Positions 37,971 to 46,705 of a stretch of 64,000 nucleotides of DNA are shown piece by piece. Made by a program: the position numbers and the translations under genes. This DNA is from Flavitalea plasmicola (lineage in GTDB: Bacteria > Bacteroidota > Bacteroidia > Chitinophagales > Chitinophagaceae). The notes under the pieces are model-generated. The model had not been told where the DNA came from and did no database searches. It saw nothing but the letters and a program-made list of their open reading frames with translations. The first letter of the stretch is position 1. Every line of letters begins with the position of its first letter. The stretch lies in contig NZ_JAUOTO010000010.1 in NCBI RefSeq assembly GCF_030546645.1, positions 186,001 through 250,000 of the forward strand. Direction: 5' to 3'.

Positions 37971-39170
37971 CTATTTCCCTACACGCACCCGCCACACCGT
38001 ATTGCCCGCATCATCCGCCACCAGCAGCGACCCATCGCGCAGCACGATGACCCCCACCGGCCGGCCATACGCCTCGTTCTTAGCAGCATCCGCAATGAAC
38101 CCCGTGAGGAAATCCTCCGGCCTGCCGGCCTTCCCGTCACGGAAAGGCACGAAGATCACCTTGTATCCTGAAAATTCACTCCTGTTCCATGATCCATGCT
38201 GCCCGATGAAAGCGCCGCCCCGATACTTCTCCGGGAAAGCCCGGCCCGTATAGAAAGCCAGCCCTAACGAGGCCGTATGAGCGCCTACGGATACATCCGG
38301 TACCAACGTTTTGGCCACCAGGTCCGGTCGCTGACCTTTCAGCCGGGGGTCTTCATGCGGACCGAAATAAGCGTAAGGCCAGCCATAAAACCCGCTGTCC
38401 TTCACGCTGGTGAAATAATCAGGCACCAGGTCGTCTCCCAAACTATCTCTTTCATTGACTGCCGTCCACAAAACTTTTGTCCCCGGCTGCCAGTCCATGC
38501 CCACGGGGTTGCGGATGCCGGATGCGAAGATACGCTCTCCTGACCCGTCGGGATTGATCTCCAGGATATCCGCCCTTCTCGCTTCCTGGGCCATCCCATG
38601 CTCCGCATTGTTGCTGCCGGACCCCACCGACACATAGATCTTCGATCCATCCGCATTAGCGATCAGGTTCCTCGTCCAGTGATTGTTATAGCCGCCCGGC
38701 GGCATGTCCATGATCTTTTGTCCCTTGCCCGTGATGTGCAGCTGGGCCGCCGTATAAGGCCAGCGGTAGACGCCATCCGTATTGCCCACATAGAACCAGC
38801 CATGCAGCAGCAACATGCCCAGCGGCTGATTGAGGCCCGTCATGAACGTGTCCCGCAGCTCGGGCACGCCGTCCTGGTCCGCATCCCGGAATAGAAGGAT
38901 GTCGTTGGCGCTCTTTTTACGGCTCGTCTGTGACTCCGAGACCAGGAGATCCCCATTGGGCAGGATATAGAACCACCGCGGGCTGTTCAGCCGGCCGGCA
39001 TACCGGGTGACGGTGAAACCAGCGGGAGCAATGGGCGTTTTGCCTTCAGGCCATCCGATGACCTTACTGCTGCGCTTGGTGGGCGTCGTGGCATAGGGCT
39101 CCGGCAATTGCTGGGCATGGGCGATACCTAAAATTGTCGTTGCAACGAGGAGCAGGCAGGTTCTTTTCAT
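37971..39170 (-). CDS. PQQ-dependent sugar dehydrogenase-like six-bladed propeller
   Basis: A 399-residue secreted protein starting at the ATG at 39170 (MKRTCLLLVATTILGIAHAQ). It has the soluble glucose dehydrogenase/L-sorbosone dehydrogenase pattern: GFTVTRYAGRLNSPRWFYIL, RDADQDGVPE, GNTDGVYRWPY, SGIRNPVGMDW, GHGSWNRSEFSGYKVIFVPF at the usual spacing (the first residue here is Q) and GRPVGVIVLRDGSLLVADD. The family oxidises aldoses with PQQ in the periplasm. It is the last gene of a minus-strand operon, 7 bases after the GH105 stop, so it may oxidise sugars released by that pathway. Confidence 0.85.
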   Translation of the reverse strand: MKRTCLLLVATTILGIAHAQQLPEPYATTPTKRSSKVIGWPEGKTPIAPAGFTVTRYAGRLNSPRWFYILPNGDLLVSESQTSRKKSANDILLFRDADQDGVPELRDTFMTGLNQPLGMLLLHGWFYVGNTDGVYRWPYTAAQLHITGKGQKIMDMPPGGYNNHWTRNLIANADGSKIYVSVGSGSNNAEHGMAQEARRADILEINPDGSGERIFASGIRNPVGMDWQPGTKVLWTAVNERDSLGDDLVPDYFTSVKDSGFYGWPYAYFGPHEDPRLKGQRPDLVAKTLVPDVSVGAHTASLGLAFYTGRAFPEKYRGGAFIGQHGSWNRSEFSGYKVIFVPFRDGKAGRPEDFLTGFIADAAKNEAYGRPVGVIVLRDGSLLVADDAGNTVWRVRVGK

Positions 39171-39177
39171 AAAGGGA

Positions 39178-40437
39178 TCAGCGTTTTTTGGTGAGGTCCA
39201 CCAATTTATCTTTCGCCAGCACGATCTCCGTGCCTGCCAGGAGGAAAGCGCCCAGTCCGTGCGTGTCATTCGTCTCCCGGGGACGGGTATAATAAAAGCG
39301 GATATCTTCAGCGATATTGGTGCCGATGCAGACATCCTGCAGCTCGCCTTCGGCCGTTACCTTCGTGCCCAGTCCTTCCCACCCATTCTGGGCAATGGTG
39401 ATATAGCTCTTGTCGATCCATCCCTGGTTGACGGCATGCGCTACGGTATAAGTGAACATCGCGGTGACGGAAGACTCCAGGTAAGAGTCGGGCCTGTCCA
39501 GCACCTGGTGCCAGAGACCGCTGCTATCCTGGTACCGGGCGAAGCCTTTGATCTGCCGCAGCAGCAGCCGCGTGAGGGCGGCGCGTTTGGGATGATTCGC
39601 GGGCAGGTAGTCCAATAGCATCGTCTGGGCCAGGGCGAGCCATCCATTGCAGCGTCCCCAGCGTCCCACGCCATTGAGACCTTCGTCACTGTAATAGCAG
39701 TGGAAAAAGAGACCGGTGGTGCTGTCATACAGGTACTTGTTAAAGTTTTCCACCTGCTGGATGGCAAAATCGAAATACCGCCGGTCGCCCGTGACCTTCC
39801 CCATCCGGGCCAGGAAAGGCACGCTCATGTACAGGTCGTCCGCCCAGAGGGTCATATTATGCGGATGGTCGCGGGACAGGGTGCCATCGGGCAACTTGAT
39901 CTGCTTGTTCAAAATATAATCGCCTACCCGTTCCAGGTAGTCCATATAATCCTTCCGCTTGTCGAAGGCATAGACATCCAGCAAGCCCGCCGACATGGCG
40001 CCGCAGTCGTCCAGGGAGCCGATGCGGAACACCGGCCGGTATTCCACGTTCTTTACACCTGCATCGAATTGTTTTTTGAAGAAATCGAGATTGCTGAAGA
40101 TGAGGTCGAAATTCTTCCGGGAATAAGCGGCATATTTCGGGTCCTTCAGCGCGGCGGATGCCTGCACCATGCCCACCGTCAGCACGCCATTGACATATTG
40201 CCATTTATTGAACTTGCTTTCAGCCTTGACATCCGGGGAGGATGTGATCCCTTTCAGGGTTTCGAATTTCTCGCCCGTCTTGCTGTTGACAAAGCGGAAA
40301 CTGGTGGTCTGGATAATATGATCGGCCACTTTGCGCACCAGCGCCTCTGCGTCCGTTGCGACGGATGATTGTGCCCGTGCGCCGCCTGCATAAAGAAGGG
40401 ATGCGAACACTAAAAGCCTGAGATGATTCACTTGCAT
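39178..40437 (-). CDS. GH105/GH88-type unsaturated uronyl hydrolase
   Basis: A 419-residue secreted (alpha/alpha)6 enzyme of the YteR/GH105 type. It removes the 4,5-unsaturated uronate from the non-reducing end of lyase products such as those from rhamnogalacturonan. The signal ends at AGGARAQ. The catalytic aspartate lies in HPHNMTLWADDLYMSVPF (D200 or D201). GRWGRCNGWLALAQ and DSYLESSVTAMFTY are the other family segments. It lies 10 bases after the beta-helix gene and 7 bases before the dehydrogenase. A GH88 assignment is possible, but the WADDLYM motif favours GH105. Confidence 0.88.
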   Translation of the reverse strand: MQVNHLRLLVFASLLYAGGARAQSSVATDAEALVRKVADHIIQTTSFRFVNSKTGEKFETLKGITSSPDVKAESKFNKWQYVNGVLTVGMVQASAALKDPKYAAYSRKNFDLIFSNLDFFKKQFDAGVKNVEYRPVFRIGSLDDCGAMSAGLLDVYAFDKRKDYMDYLERVGDYILNKQIKLPDGTLSRDHPHNMTLWADDLYMSVPFLARMGKVTGDRRYFDFAIQQVENFNKYLYDSTTGLFFHCYYSDEGLNGVGRWGRCNGWLALAQTMLLDYLPANHPKRAALTRLLLRQIKGFARYQDSSGLWHQVLDRPDSYLESSVTAMFTYTVAHAVNQGWIDKSYITIAQNGWEGLGTKVTAEGELQDVCIGTNIAEDIRFYYTRPRETNDTHGLGAFLLAGTEIVLAKDKLVDLTKKR

Positions 40438-40447
40438 GTTTCAGTTT

Positions 40448-42106
40448 TTATTTATTGATCAGTTGTTTGTTCTCCTGGTCACCTGGCGGTTTGCCGGGAG
40501 AGGTGCGCGCCTTCAACTGCGCAAGGTACAAGGACGCCGGCGCCAGCCCATCCTGGTTTTGTCCTTCCCATTCTCCATCGGGCCGGCCTTTGAGCCGGCC
40601 TTCGTATTTATCTCCCTTCAATCCTATGCAATAGTTCCTGCCGGAGACCCATGGACTCTGCACTGCCGCTCTTTTTGCCGTACAGTTCCATAAGATCTGC
40701 CACACGCCCGACCAGCCATGGCCGCTGCCCCAATTGCCCCTGTCCTGGATATTGATCTCGCCATCAGTGGCGATATTATCGTACAGCGTGCCCATGGCCC
40801 ACCGGTGATGAGGGCCGATGTCCGCATGTGTTCTCTCCGCGCTGCAGTGATAAAATACATTGGGACCACAGACCCGCGCCCCCGTCACATAATCGTGGCG
40901 GCCTTCCGTGGCATGGCAATCGGCAAAGAAGTTCATCTGTCCCGTGTTGCAGAACGAATAACGCCGCCCGCCCGTGATCTGTGACTTTGCGTCGAGGCAG
41001 CTGCAGCGCAGCACGGAGATATTGCGCGCGAGGCTCCCCAGGTTGACGCAGGAATAGCCAAAATACCGGGATGTCACCTCCCTTACCCATCCATTCTCTA
41101 CCTTATTGAAGGAGACCGCGTCCCATCCATGGTCTTCGGCCGTGTCGCTGGCATATTCTGATTCGCAATACAGCCGTTCCACCCCCACCTGGGTGATGCG
41201 ACCGTCAAAACGGTATTTGAAGATCTCGCCGCCGCCGTATTTTTTTTCCAGCGGCATCACCATGGGATTGTCTATGAAGATGGTGTTGCCCCGGACGGCA
41301 GTGACCGTTCTTTCAAATCGGAAGTCGAACTCATGGGCCTGCCATTGTTTGGTGCCCTGCCGCTCTTCGATGACATCCATTTTCAGGTCCCTGATCCAGG
41401 CATCCGTGCCCGGACGGAAGACAATGATCCGGTCGCCAACCCTGAAACCCTCCGCGGCCTGCACCTTGAAAGAGGTAGCCCCCGCCGGTACATAATCATC
41501 GATAATGGGTACGTGGCTATGCGCTTCTTCTTCGATGCCGCCACTGCCCGATACGTCGATCAGCGCCCGTTGTCCTTTTCCCGCGGCGACCAGCTTCGTT
41601 TCGTTCCCTTCCCCGCGCAGCACCACGCCGCTGGCCCGGATATGGAGGGCGCCTGGTATTGTATACAATCCTTTTTTTAAAAGAATGGCGCCCCGGAAGC
41701 CATTCCCATCGGGCGTTCGCGCCGATACTTCGTCGATGGCGGATTGGATGGCCTGCTGTGCGTCCTCAGACGGGGACACTGTCTTTACCGCAGACGGAGA
41801 CACTGTCTTTACCTCAGACGGGGACACTGTCTTTACCACGGGCAGGTCGGGAACGGGCTGATCCCCCTGCTCATAGCCTACCCGGCTGAAATCAGGAAGG
41901 ATATTCCCTTTTTCGTCGGGGATATATTGCAGCTTGCCATCCTTGTCCACATGGAGGAGCTTTGACTGCCATACTTTTGGCCCGGAGGTGGCGTCCGACC
42001 GCTGGCGACCGGGGCGGCCCGCTGGCGGAACCAATGGTTGGAAAGACAGCAGCACCGCCGCCAGCAGCAGCGGGATATTCTTGGCAGATCGACCGGGCAT
42101 ATCCAT
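40448..42106 (-). CDS. Pectate-lyase-like parallel beta-helix protein with octapeptide insert
   Basis: A 552-residue secreted protein (signal IPLLLAAVLLSFQPLV; ATG at 42106 or 42100) with a right-handed beta-helix: GAILLKKGLYTIPGALHI, ASGVVLRGEGNETKLV and many short strands through GRNYCIGLKGDKYEG. It resembles the pectate-lyase-like superfamily proteins found in pectin loci. I see no clear Ca-binding or catalytic lyase signature, so the activity is unassigned. Between the N-terminal segment and the helix, about residues 90-113 hold a VKTVSPSE-type octapeptide repeated three times. It is the first gene of the operon with GH105 and the dehydrogenase, divergent from GH97. Confidence 0.78.
   Translation of the reverse strand: MDMPGRSAKNIPLLLAAVLLSFQPLVPPAGRPGRQRSDATSGPKVWQSKLLHVDKDGKLQYIPDEKGNILPDFSRVGYEQGDQPVPDLPVVKTVSPSEVKTVSPSAVKTVSPSEDAQQAIQSAIDEVSARTPDGNGFRGAILLKKGLYTIPGALHIRASGVVLRGEGNETKLVAAGKGQRALIDVSGSGGIEEEAHSHVPIIDDYVPAGATSFKVQAAEGFRVGDRIIVFRPGTDAWIRDLKMDVIEERQGTKQWQAHEFDFRFERTVTAVRGNTIFIDNPMVMPLEKKYGGGEIFKYRFDGRITQVGVERLYCESEYASDTAEDHGWDAVSFNKVENGWVREVTSRYFGYSCVNLGSLARNISVLRCSCLDAKSQITGGRRYSFCNTGQMNFFADCHATEGRHDYVTGARVCGPNVFYHCSAERTHADIGPHHRWAMGTLYDNIATDGEINIQDRGNWGSGHGWSGVWQILWNCTAKRAAVQSPWVSGRNYCIGLKGDKYEGRLKGRPDGEWEGQNQDGLAPASLYLAQLKARTSPGKPPGDQENKQLINK
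41766..41837 (-). repeat. 24-bp minisatellite, three coding units (VKTVSPSE)
   Basis: Three 24-base units begin at 41766, 41790 and 41814 on the plus strand and differ at only a few bases. The period is eight codons, so the frame is kept. The array falls in a disordered-looking segment of the beta-helix protein. Confidence 0.93.
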
Positions 42107-42150
42107 GGCAATACAATTATTAGTGAAGCTATTTCAGCATAATATTCCGA

Positions 42151-42158
42151 TAAATTTG
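42151..42158 (+). promoter_or_regulatory. Candidate -7 box in the divergent GH97/beta-helix region
   Basis: TAAATTTG matches TAnnTTTG exactly and would give a leader of about 135 bases for GH97. The shared 191-bp divergent region is AT-rich compared with its flanks. No clear -33 box is seen, so this is tentative. Confidence 0.35.
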
Positions 42159-42297
42159 AATCACCGGGAAGCTTATGCCAGAATTGTTGAATATTTTGCT
42201 AATTACACAAATTAATCGCCCCGAAAATAGTATTCAATTGCATTACCGCTACGGGCGGATCGAATAACTATTTTTCACTGATGAAACCGACAGCCAT

Positions 42298-44190
42298 ATG
42301 ATAGAGTCCCGGCGTTTGCGCGTCCTTATGCTCTTCCTGTTCCTATTATCTTTTCACTTCTCCATCCTGGGAGCTTCCGTTCCTTCCTATATCGTTAAAA
42401 GTCCGGATGGCCTCCTCACCTTCGAGCTGATGCCGGGGAAGGAGCTGACTTTTACGATCCGTTCCGGCAGACTGCCGGTGGTCGGCCAGTCCCCGCTTAG
42501 GTTTTCATTGGACGGCGTTTCACTTACGGAAGGTGCGGTGATCAGCAGCGATCGCAAATACCAGGTCCGGGAAAAATATCCCTGGCGGGGCGTGCATGCC
42601 GTGGCCGTCAATGAATGCAATGGACTGGAGCTGCAGCTGGCGCATGGCGCAGTGGCCTATCGGCTTGATATTCGTGTATTCAATGACGGGGCGGCTTTCC
42701 GCATCATCGTTCCCGGCGCCGACTCCGCCGCCCGCACGCCGGATGAGGCCACCGTATTTAATTTTCCCGGCGCCGCTTCCATCTGGTACCATGACATGGT
42801 GGGACATTACGAGGGCGTACACATAAAAAAACAATTATCCCAGCTGGCAGCAGGACAGTGGGTGGCGCCCCCTGCCACCCTGCGACTGCCGCAAGGAGTA
42901 TATATTGCCGTTACTGAGGCGGCCCTTTGGGGCTATAGTGGCATGGCTTTACAGGCAGATGGGAACAACGGGTTGGTGTTGCGAATGGCACAGCATCAGC
43001 CCGCCTCCCATCCATATGTGCTGCGCTACAGCGCCGAGGACGTGGCCCGGCTTTCCAAACCCGCGGCCGTCAGGGGCGTCATCACCACGCCCTGGCGGGT
43101 GGTGATGGTAGGAAAGGACCTGAATACGATGGTAAATAATGACATCCTCCAGGACCTTTGCCCCGCGCCTGATCCTTCCCTGTTCCCCCAGGGCATCAAC
43201 ACCAGCTGGATACGTCCCGGGCGCGCCGTCTGGAAGTACCTGGACGGGGGAGGAGAGGGGACGCCGGAAGTCATGAAGAAATTCACCGATCAGGCGGCCG
43301 AGCTGGGCTTTGAATACAATATCCTGGAAGGGTTCTGGCGCAAATGGACAGACGCGCAGATCAGGGACCTGGTAGAGTACTCCGGCAAAAAGCATGTCGG
43401 CATCTGGCTCTGGATGCATTCCAAAGACCTGCATGATCCGGCCACCCGTGCCACGCTTTTTTCACATTGCCATGACCTGGGCATCGCAGGACTGAAGATC
43501 GACTTCTTCGACCACGAGGCCAAAGCCGTCATCGATCTGTATGATGCGATCCTGAAGGAGACGGCGGAGCAGCACTTGCTGGTGGATTTCCATGGAAGCA
43601 ATAAGCCCACGGGACTCTCCCGCACCTGGCCGAACGAGATGACAAGAGAAGCGGTGAAAGGCATGGAATCCAGCAAGCTGGAGGACAGGGCCACGCTGCA
43701 GACCACGATACCTTTCACCCGGATGCTGGCGGGGCCGGCAGAATATACGGTCGTGCATTTCGGAGAACGGCGCCGCAATACCAGCTGGGCGCACCAGATC
43801 GCCAGCGCCGTCGTAATGGGAGGAGAGCCCATGCTGACCTATGCCGCCAGTCCGGAAAATCTGCTCGCCAATCCCGCGGTGAATATCATCAAAGAGATCC
43901 CCGCAGCGTGGGATGAGACCATCGTCCTCCCCGGCTCCGAAATAGGGGAGCTGGCTGCTTTTGCACGGCGGAAAGGAACGCAATGGTTCGTCGCCGTTAT
44001 GAATGGGACGGCTCCCCGCAAAATAAAAATTTCACTCGGCTTTCTGAAGAACCCCGCCGCCGCGACTATGGTGAAGGATACGCCCGGCAATCCGGTGGCC
44101 GTGGAGCTGGCGCAGGCTTCTTTCAGGCCCGCCGACACGGTGGACCTCGACCTGGCCGCCGGGGGCGGTTATTTGTTGGTGTTAAAATAA
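42298..44190 (+). CDS. GH97 glycosidase, retaining (alpha-galactosidase-like) type
   Basis: A 630-residue secreted GH97 enzyme. The N-terminal super-sandwich (about 28-280) begins YIVKSPDGLLTFELM, the barrel (about 285-540) follows, and a C-terminal beta domain ends GGYLLVLK. GH97 contains inverting alpha-glucosidases (SusB type) and retaining alpha-galactosidases. Here the motif LKIDFFDH places an aspartate (D402) at the strand end used as nucleophile by the retaining members. The acid/base is probably one of E447, E451 or E457 in WPNEMTREAVKGMES. I therefore favour alpha-galactosidase activity. GH28 starts 4 bases after the stop, so they are cotranscribed. Confidence 0.88.
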   Translation: MIESRRLRVLMLFLFLLSFHFSILGASVPSYIVKSPDGLLTFELMPGKELTFTIRSGRLPVVGQSPLRFSLDGVSLTEGAVISSDRKYQVREKYPWRGVHAVAVNECNGLELQLAHGAVAYRLDIRVFNDGAAFRIIVPGADSAARTPDEATVFNFPGAASIWYHDMVGHYEGVHIKKQLSQLAAGQWVAPPATLRLPQGVYIAVTEAALWGYSGMALQADGNNGLVLRMAQHQPASHPYVLRYSAEDVARLSKPAAVRGVITTPWRVVMVGKDLNTMVNNDILQDLCPAPDPSLFPQGINTSWIRPGRAVWKYLDGGGEGTPEVMKKFTDQAAELGFEYNILEGFWRKWTDAQIRDLVEYSGKKHVGIWLWMHSKDLHDPATRATLFSHCHDLGIAGLKIDFFDHEAKAVIDLYDAILKETAEQHLLVDFHGSNKPTGLSRTWPNEMTREAVKGMESSKLEDRATLQTTIPFTRMLAGPAEYTVVHFGERRRNTSWAHQIASAVVMGGEPMLTYAASPENLLANPAVNIIKEIPAAWDETIVLPGSEIGELAAFARRKGTQWFVAVMNGTAPRKIKISLGFLKNPAAATMVKDTPGNPVAVELAQASFRPADTVDLDLAAGGGYLLVLK

Positions 44191-44194
44191 TGAT

Positions 44195-45712
44195 ATGCAT
44201 AGATCCCTGATCATCCTGCTTCTTTTTGTTGTTAGTTATACAGCCTCTGCCGCCCCCCCTGTCTACAATGTCCTGGACTATGGCGCCAAAGGCGATGGGA
44301 AAGCCATCGACGGCGACGCTATTAACAAGGCCATCTCGACAGCTGCGGGGGCCGGCGGCGGCACGGTGTATTTCCCTGCCGGCAACTATCTTACCTACAC
44401 CATCCGGCTGGCAAACAATATATCGCTGTATATCGACCAGGGCGCTACCATCATCGCCGCCGCCCCGGTGAACAAAGTGGGTTATGACAAGCCGGAGCCC
44501 AATGCCTTCGATCAATACCAGGACTACGGGCACAGCCATTGGAAGAACAGCCTCATCTATGGAGAAGGCCTGCACGATATTTCTATCCTGGGACCGGGAC
44601 GCATCTGGGGGAAGGACCTGACGAGGAGCACCAATGTTCCGGAAGGAGGCGGCAATAAGGCCATCGGCTTAAAGCTGTGCTATAATGTCACCATCCGGGA
44701 CGTATCGGTATTGCATGGAGGACATTTCGCCATTCTCGCCACCGGCGTGGACAACCTCACCATCGACAATATGAAAGTGGACACAGACCGGGACGGGTTC
44801 GACATCGATTGCTGCAAGAACGTGCGGGTCTCCAACTGCACCGTCAACTCGCCTTATGACGATGGCATCTGTCTGAAAAGCTCTTTTGGCCTGGGCTATG
44901 CGAAGGCAACGGAGAACGTCACCATCACCAACTGCCAGGTCAGCGGGTATGACGAGGGCACGCTGCTGGACGGCACCTTCAAAAGGGAGCACAAAAAATA
45001 TTCCGACAGCACGACCACGGGTCGTATCAAGATGGGTACTGAGTCCAATGGCGGCTTTAAGAATGTCACCATCTCCAACTGCGTGTTCGATTACTCCCGG
45101 GGTCTCGCGCTGGAGACCGTGGACGGCGGATTGCTGGAAGACGTCACCATCACCAATATCACCATGCGGGACATCGTCAATGCGCCCATTTTCATCCGCC
45201 TGGGGGCCAGGATGCGGGGACCCGACACCATTCCCATCGGCGCCTGCCGCAGGATCATCCTCAGCAATATCGTCGTGTACAACGCGGACTACCGCCATGG
45301 GGCGATCATCAGCGGCCTGCCCGGTCATCCCATCGAAGACCTGGAGATGAGCAATATCCGCATTTACTACAAGGGCGGCGGCACGGCCGAAATGGCGGCA
45401 CGGGAAGTGCCTGAGCTGGAAAAGGACTATCCCGAACCTTACCGGTTTGGAAAGATGCCGGCGTATGGTTTTTTCATCCGCCATGTGAAGGACCTGCGCA
45501 TGCATGACGTGACCATTAGCTTTATGAGCCCCGAACACCGGCCGGCGTTTATCCTGGACGATGTGGAGGGCGCTGACTTCCGTCAGGTACGTGCGCAGAA
45601 GCCGGGGGACGCGCCTGTATTTGTGCTGAAAAATAGTAAGGATCTCACCCTCTTTCACGTGGCGGGCGTGAAGGACCTGCATCTCGACCAGGCGGAAAAT
45701 ACCACGCGCTGA
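44195..45712 (+). CDS. GH28 polygalacturonase-family hydrolase
   Basis: A 505-residue secreted beta-helix hydrolase of family GH28, which cleaves galacturonate linkages in pectins by inversion. It opens with YNVLDYGAKGDGKAIDGDAI, the family start, after signal LIILLLFVVSYTASA. Catalytic-type carboxylates lie in DTDRDGFDID (D196-D205) and SPYDDGICLKS (D222, D223), and the RIK motif is R277-K279. The GHG motif is replaced by a different turn, which points to an exo-acting or atypical member. It lies between GH97 and the lyase-like lipoprotein in a plus-strand operon. Confidence 0.9.
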   Translation: MHRSLIILLLFVVSYTASAAPPVYNVLDYGAKGDGKAIDGDAINKAISTAAGAGGGTVYFPAGNYLTYTIRLANNISLYIDQGATIIAAAPVNKVGYDKPEPNAFDQYQDYGHSHWKNSLIYGEGLHDISILGPGRIWGKDLTRSTNVPEGGGNKAIGLKLCYNVTIRDVSVLHGGHFAILATGVDNLTIDNMKVDTDRDGFDIDCCKNVRVSNCTVNSPYDDGICLKSSFGLGYAKATENVTITNCQVSGYDEGTLLDGTFKREHKKYSDSTTTGRIKMGTESNGGFKNVTISNCVFDYSRGLALETVDGGLLEDVTITNITMRDIVNAPIFIRLGARMRGPDTIPIGACRRIILSNIVVYNADYRHGAIISGLPGHPIEDLEMSNIRIYYKGGGTAEMAAREVPELEKDYPEPYRFGKMPAYGFFIRHVKDLRMHDVTISFMSPEHRPAFILDDVEGADFRQVRAQKPGDAPVFVLKNSKDLTLFHVAGVKDLHLDQAENTTR

Positions 45713-45755
45713 TCCCGGCAGGCGGGGACGACTATCGTCAATTAAACCTTAACAT

Positions 45756-46628
45756 ATGCGAAAGATCGCCTATCTGGCCATACCCGCCTCCATGCTGGTA
45801 ATGGCGCTTGCCTGCCGCAAACTCTGGGAATATGAAAAAGAAAAAGGCCTGCCCAGGGGCACCATCCTGAAAGCCGATGGTCCGGGCAATACCTACGAGC
45901 TGATCGACAGCGTGCTGGGGGGCGGCAGCAACGCCGAGGAAGTGCCGGACTGCAGCCATCCCGACTTTGGAAGACATATCAGCGAAGTGTATGACAGCAC
46001 ATTGTGCAAATATGTGTTCCTCTTCGACATGCATCTTACACCTGACAATGACCGTTGTTCCGCTTTCGACCGGCAGCGGAATGAGATCAAGACCTTTGGG
46101 CCTTCCCCGGACAGCCTGAAAGGATTTTTGAACGACACGGTAGCCCATCACTGGAAATTCAAGCTGGACAGCGGCTTCCAGCCTTCTCCCAGCTTCACGC
46201 ATATCCACCAGATCAAAGCCGGTGACGGCGACGACGGCGCGCCTATTATTACGCTTACGCCCCGCTTTGGTCACCCCGACAAGATGCAGGTGATCCATAC
46301 GGGCTCCGGCAGCGCCACCAGCCTGGGCACCGTCCTGCAGGTGGACCTGACGCCCTTTAAGGGCGCCTGGGTCGAGGCGGAAGAGCACATTATTTACAAA
46401 ACGGCCGGCACCTATTCCATCACCATCCGCAGGCTGAAGGATGACTCCGTCCTGCTGTCCTATACCAATACGAACATCGACATGTGGCGGAACGGAACGA
46501 CTTTTGTACGGCCCAAGTGGGGCATCTACCGCAGCCTGAACAAGACTTCGTACCTGAGAGACGAGCAGGTGCGGTTTGCGGATTTTTGCATTGCGAAGGG
46601 AGTGGCGTGGTGTCCGCTGTATTATTAA
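45756..46628 (+). CDS. Heparin-lyase-I-like jelly-roll lipoprotein
   Basis: A 290-residue lipoprotein (MALAC, Cys20). The C-terminal half looks like the jelly-roll polysaccharide-lyase fold of heparin lyase I and fungal glucuronan lyases: FTHIHQIKAGDGDDGAPI, WVEAEEHIIY, TYSITIRRL and the characteristic PKWGIYRSL followed by LRDEQVRFADFCI. The substrate is not evident; in this operon with GH28 and GH97 a uronate polymer is likely. It ends the operon and is followed at once by a strong terminator. A non-catalytic binding protein with the same fold is the alternative. Confidence 0.7.
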   Translation: MRKIAYLAIPASMLVMALACRKLWEYEKEKGLPRGTILKADGPGNTYELIDSVLGGGSNAEEVPDCSHPDFGRHISEVYDSTLCKYVFLFDMHLTPDNDRCSAFDRQRNEIKTFGPSPDSLKGFLNDTVAHHWKFKLDSGFQPSPSFTHIHQIKAGDGDDGAPIITLTPRFGHPDKMQVIHTGSGSATSLGTVLQVDLTPFKGAWVEAEEHIIYKTAGTYSITIRRLKDDSVLLSYTNTNIDMWRNGTTFVRPKWGIYRSLNKTSYLRDEQVRFADFCIAKGVAWCPLYY

Positions 46629-46629
46629 G

Positions 46630-46656
46630 AGATCGCCCCGCGAAGCGGGGCGATCT
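46630..46656 (+). terminator. Strong intrinsic terminator hairpin
   Basis: A perfect 12-bp stem (agatcgccccgc and gcggggcgatct) with a GAA loop begins 2 bases after the lipoprotein stop. The T-run after it is short (TTT before GG), but the stem is very stable. It lies between convergent genes and could act in both directions. Confidence 0.85.
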
Positions 46657-46657
46657 T

Positions 46658-46705
46658 TGGTAGTCTTATTTCTCTGGTAGTCTTATTTCTCTGGTAGTCT
46701 TATTT
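46658..46705. repeat. 17-bp tandem repeat reaching into the peptidase 3' end
   Basis: Three units of 17 bases (tggtagtcttatttctc) start at 46658, 46675 and 46692. The third unit covers the stop codon and last codons of the minus-strand peptidase gene, so the gene end appears to have been duplicated outwards. Confidence 0.92.
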
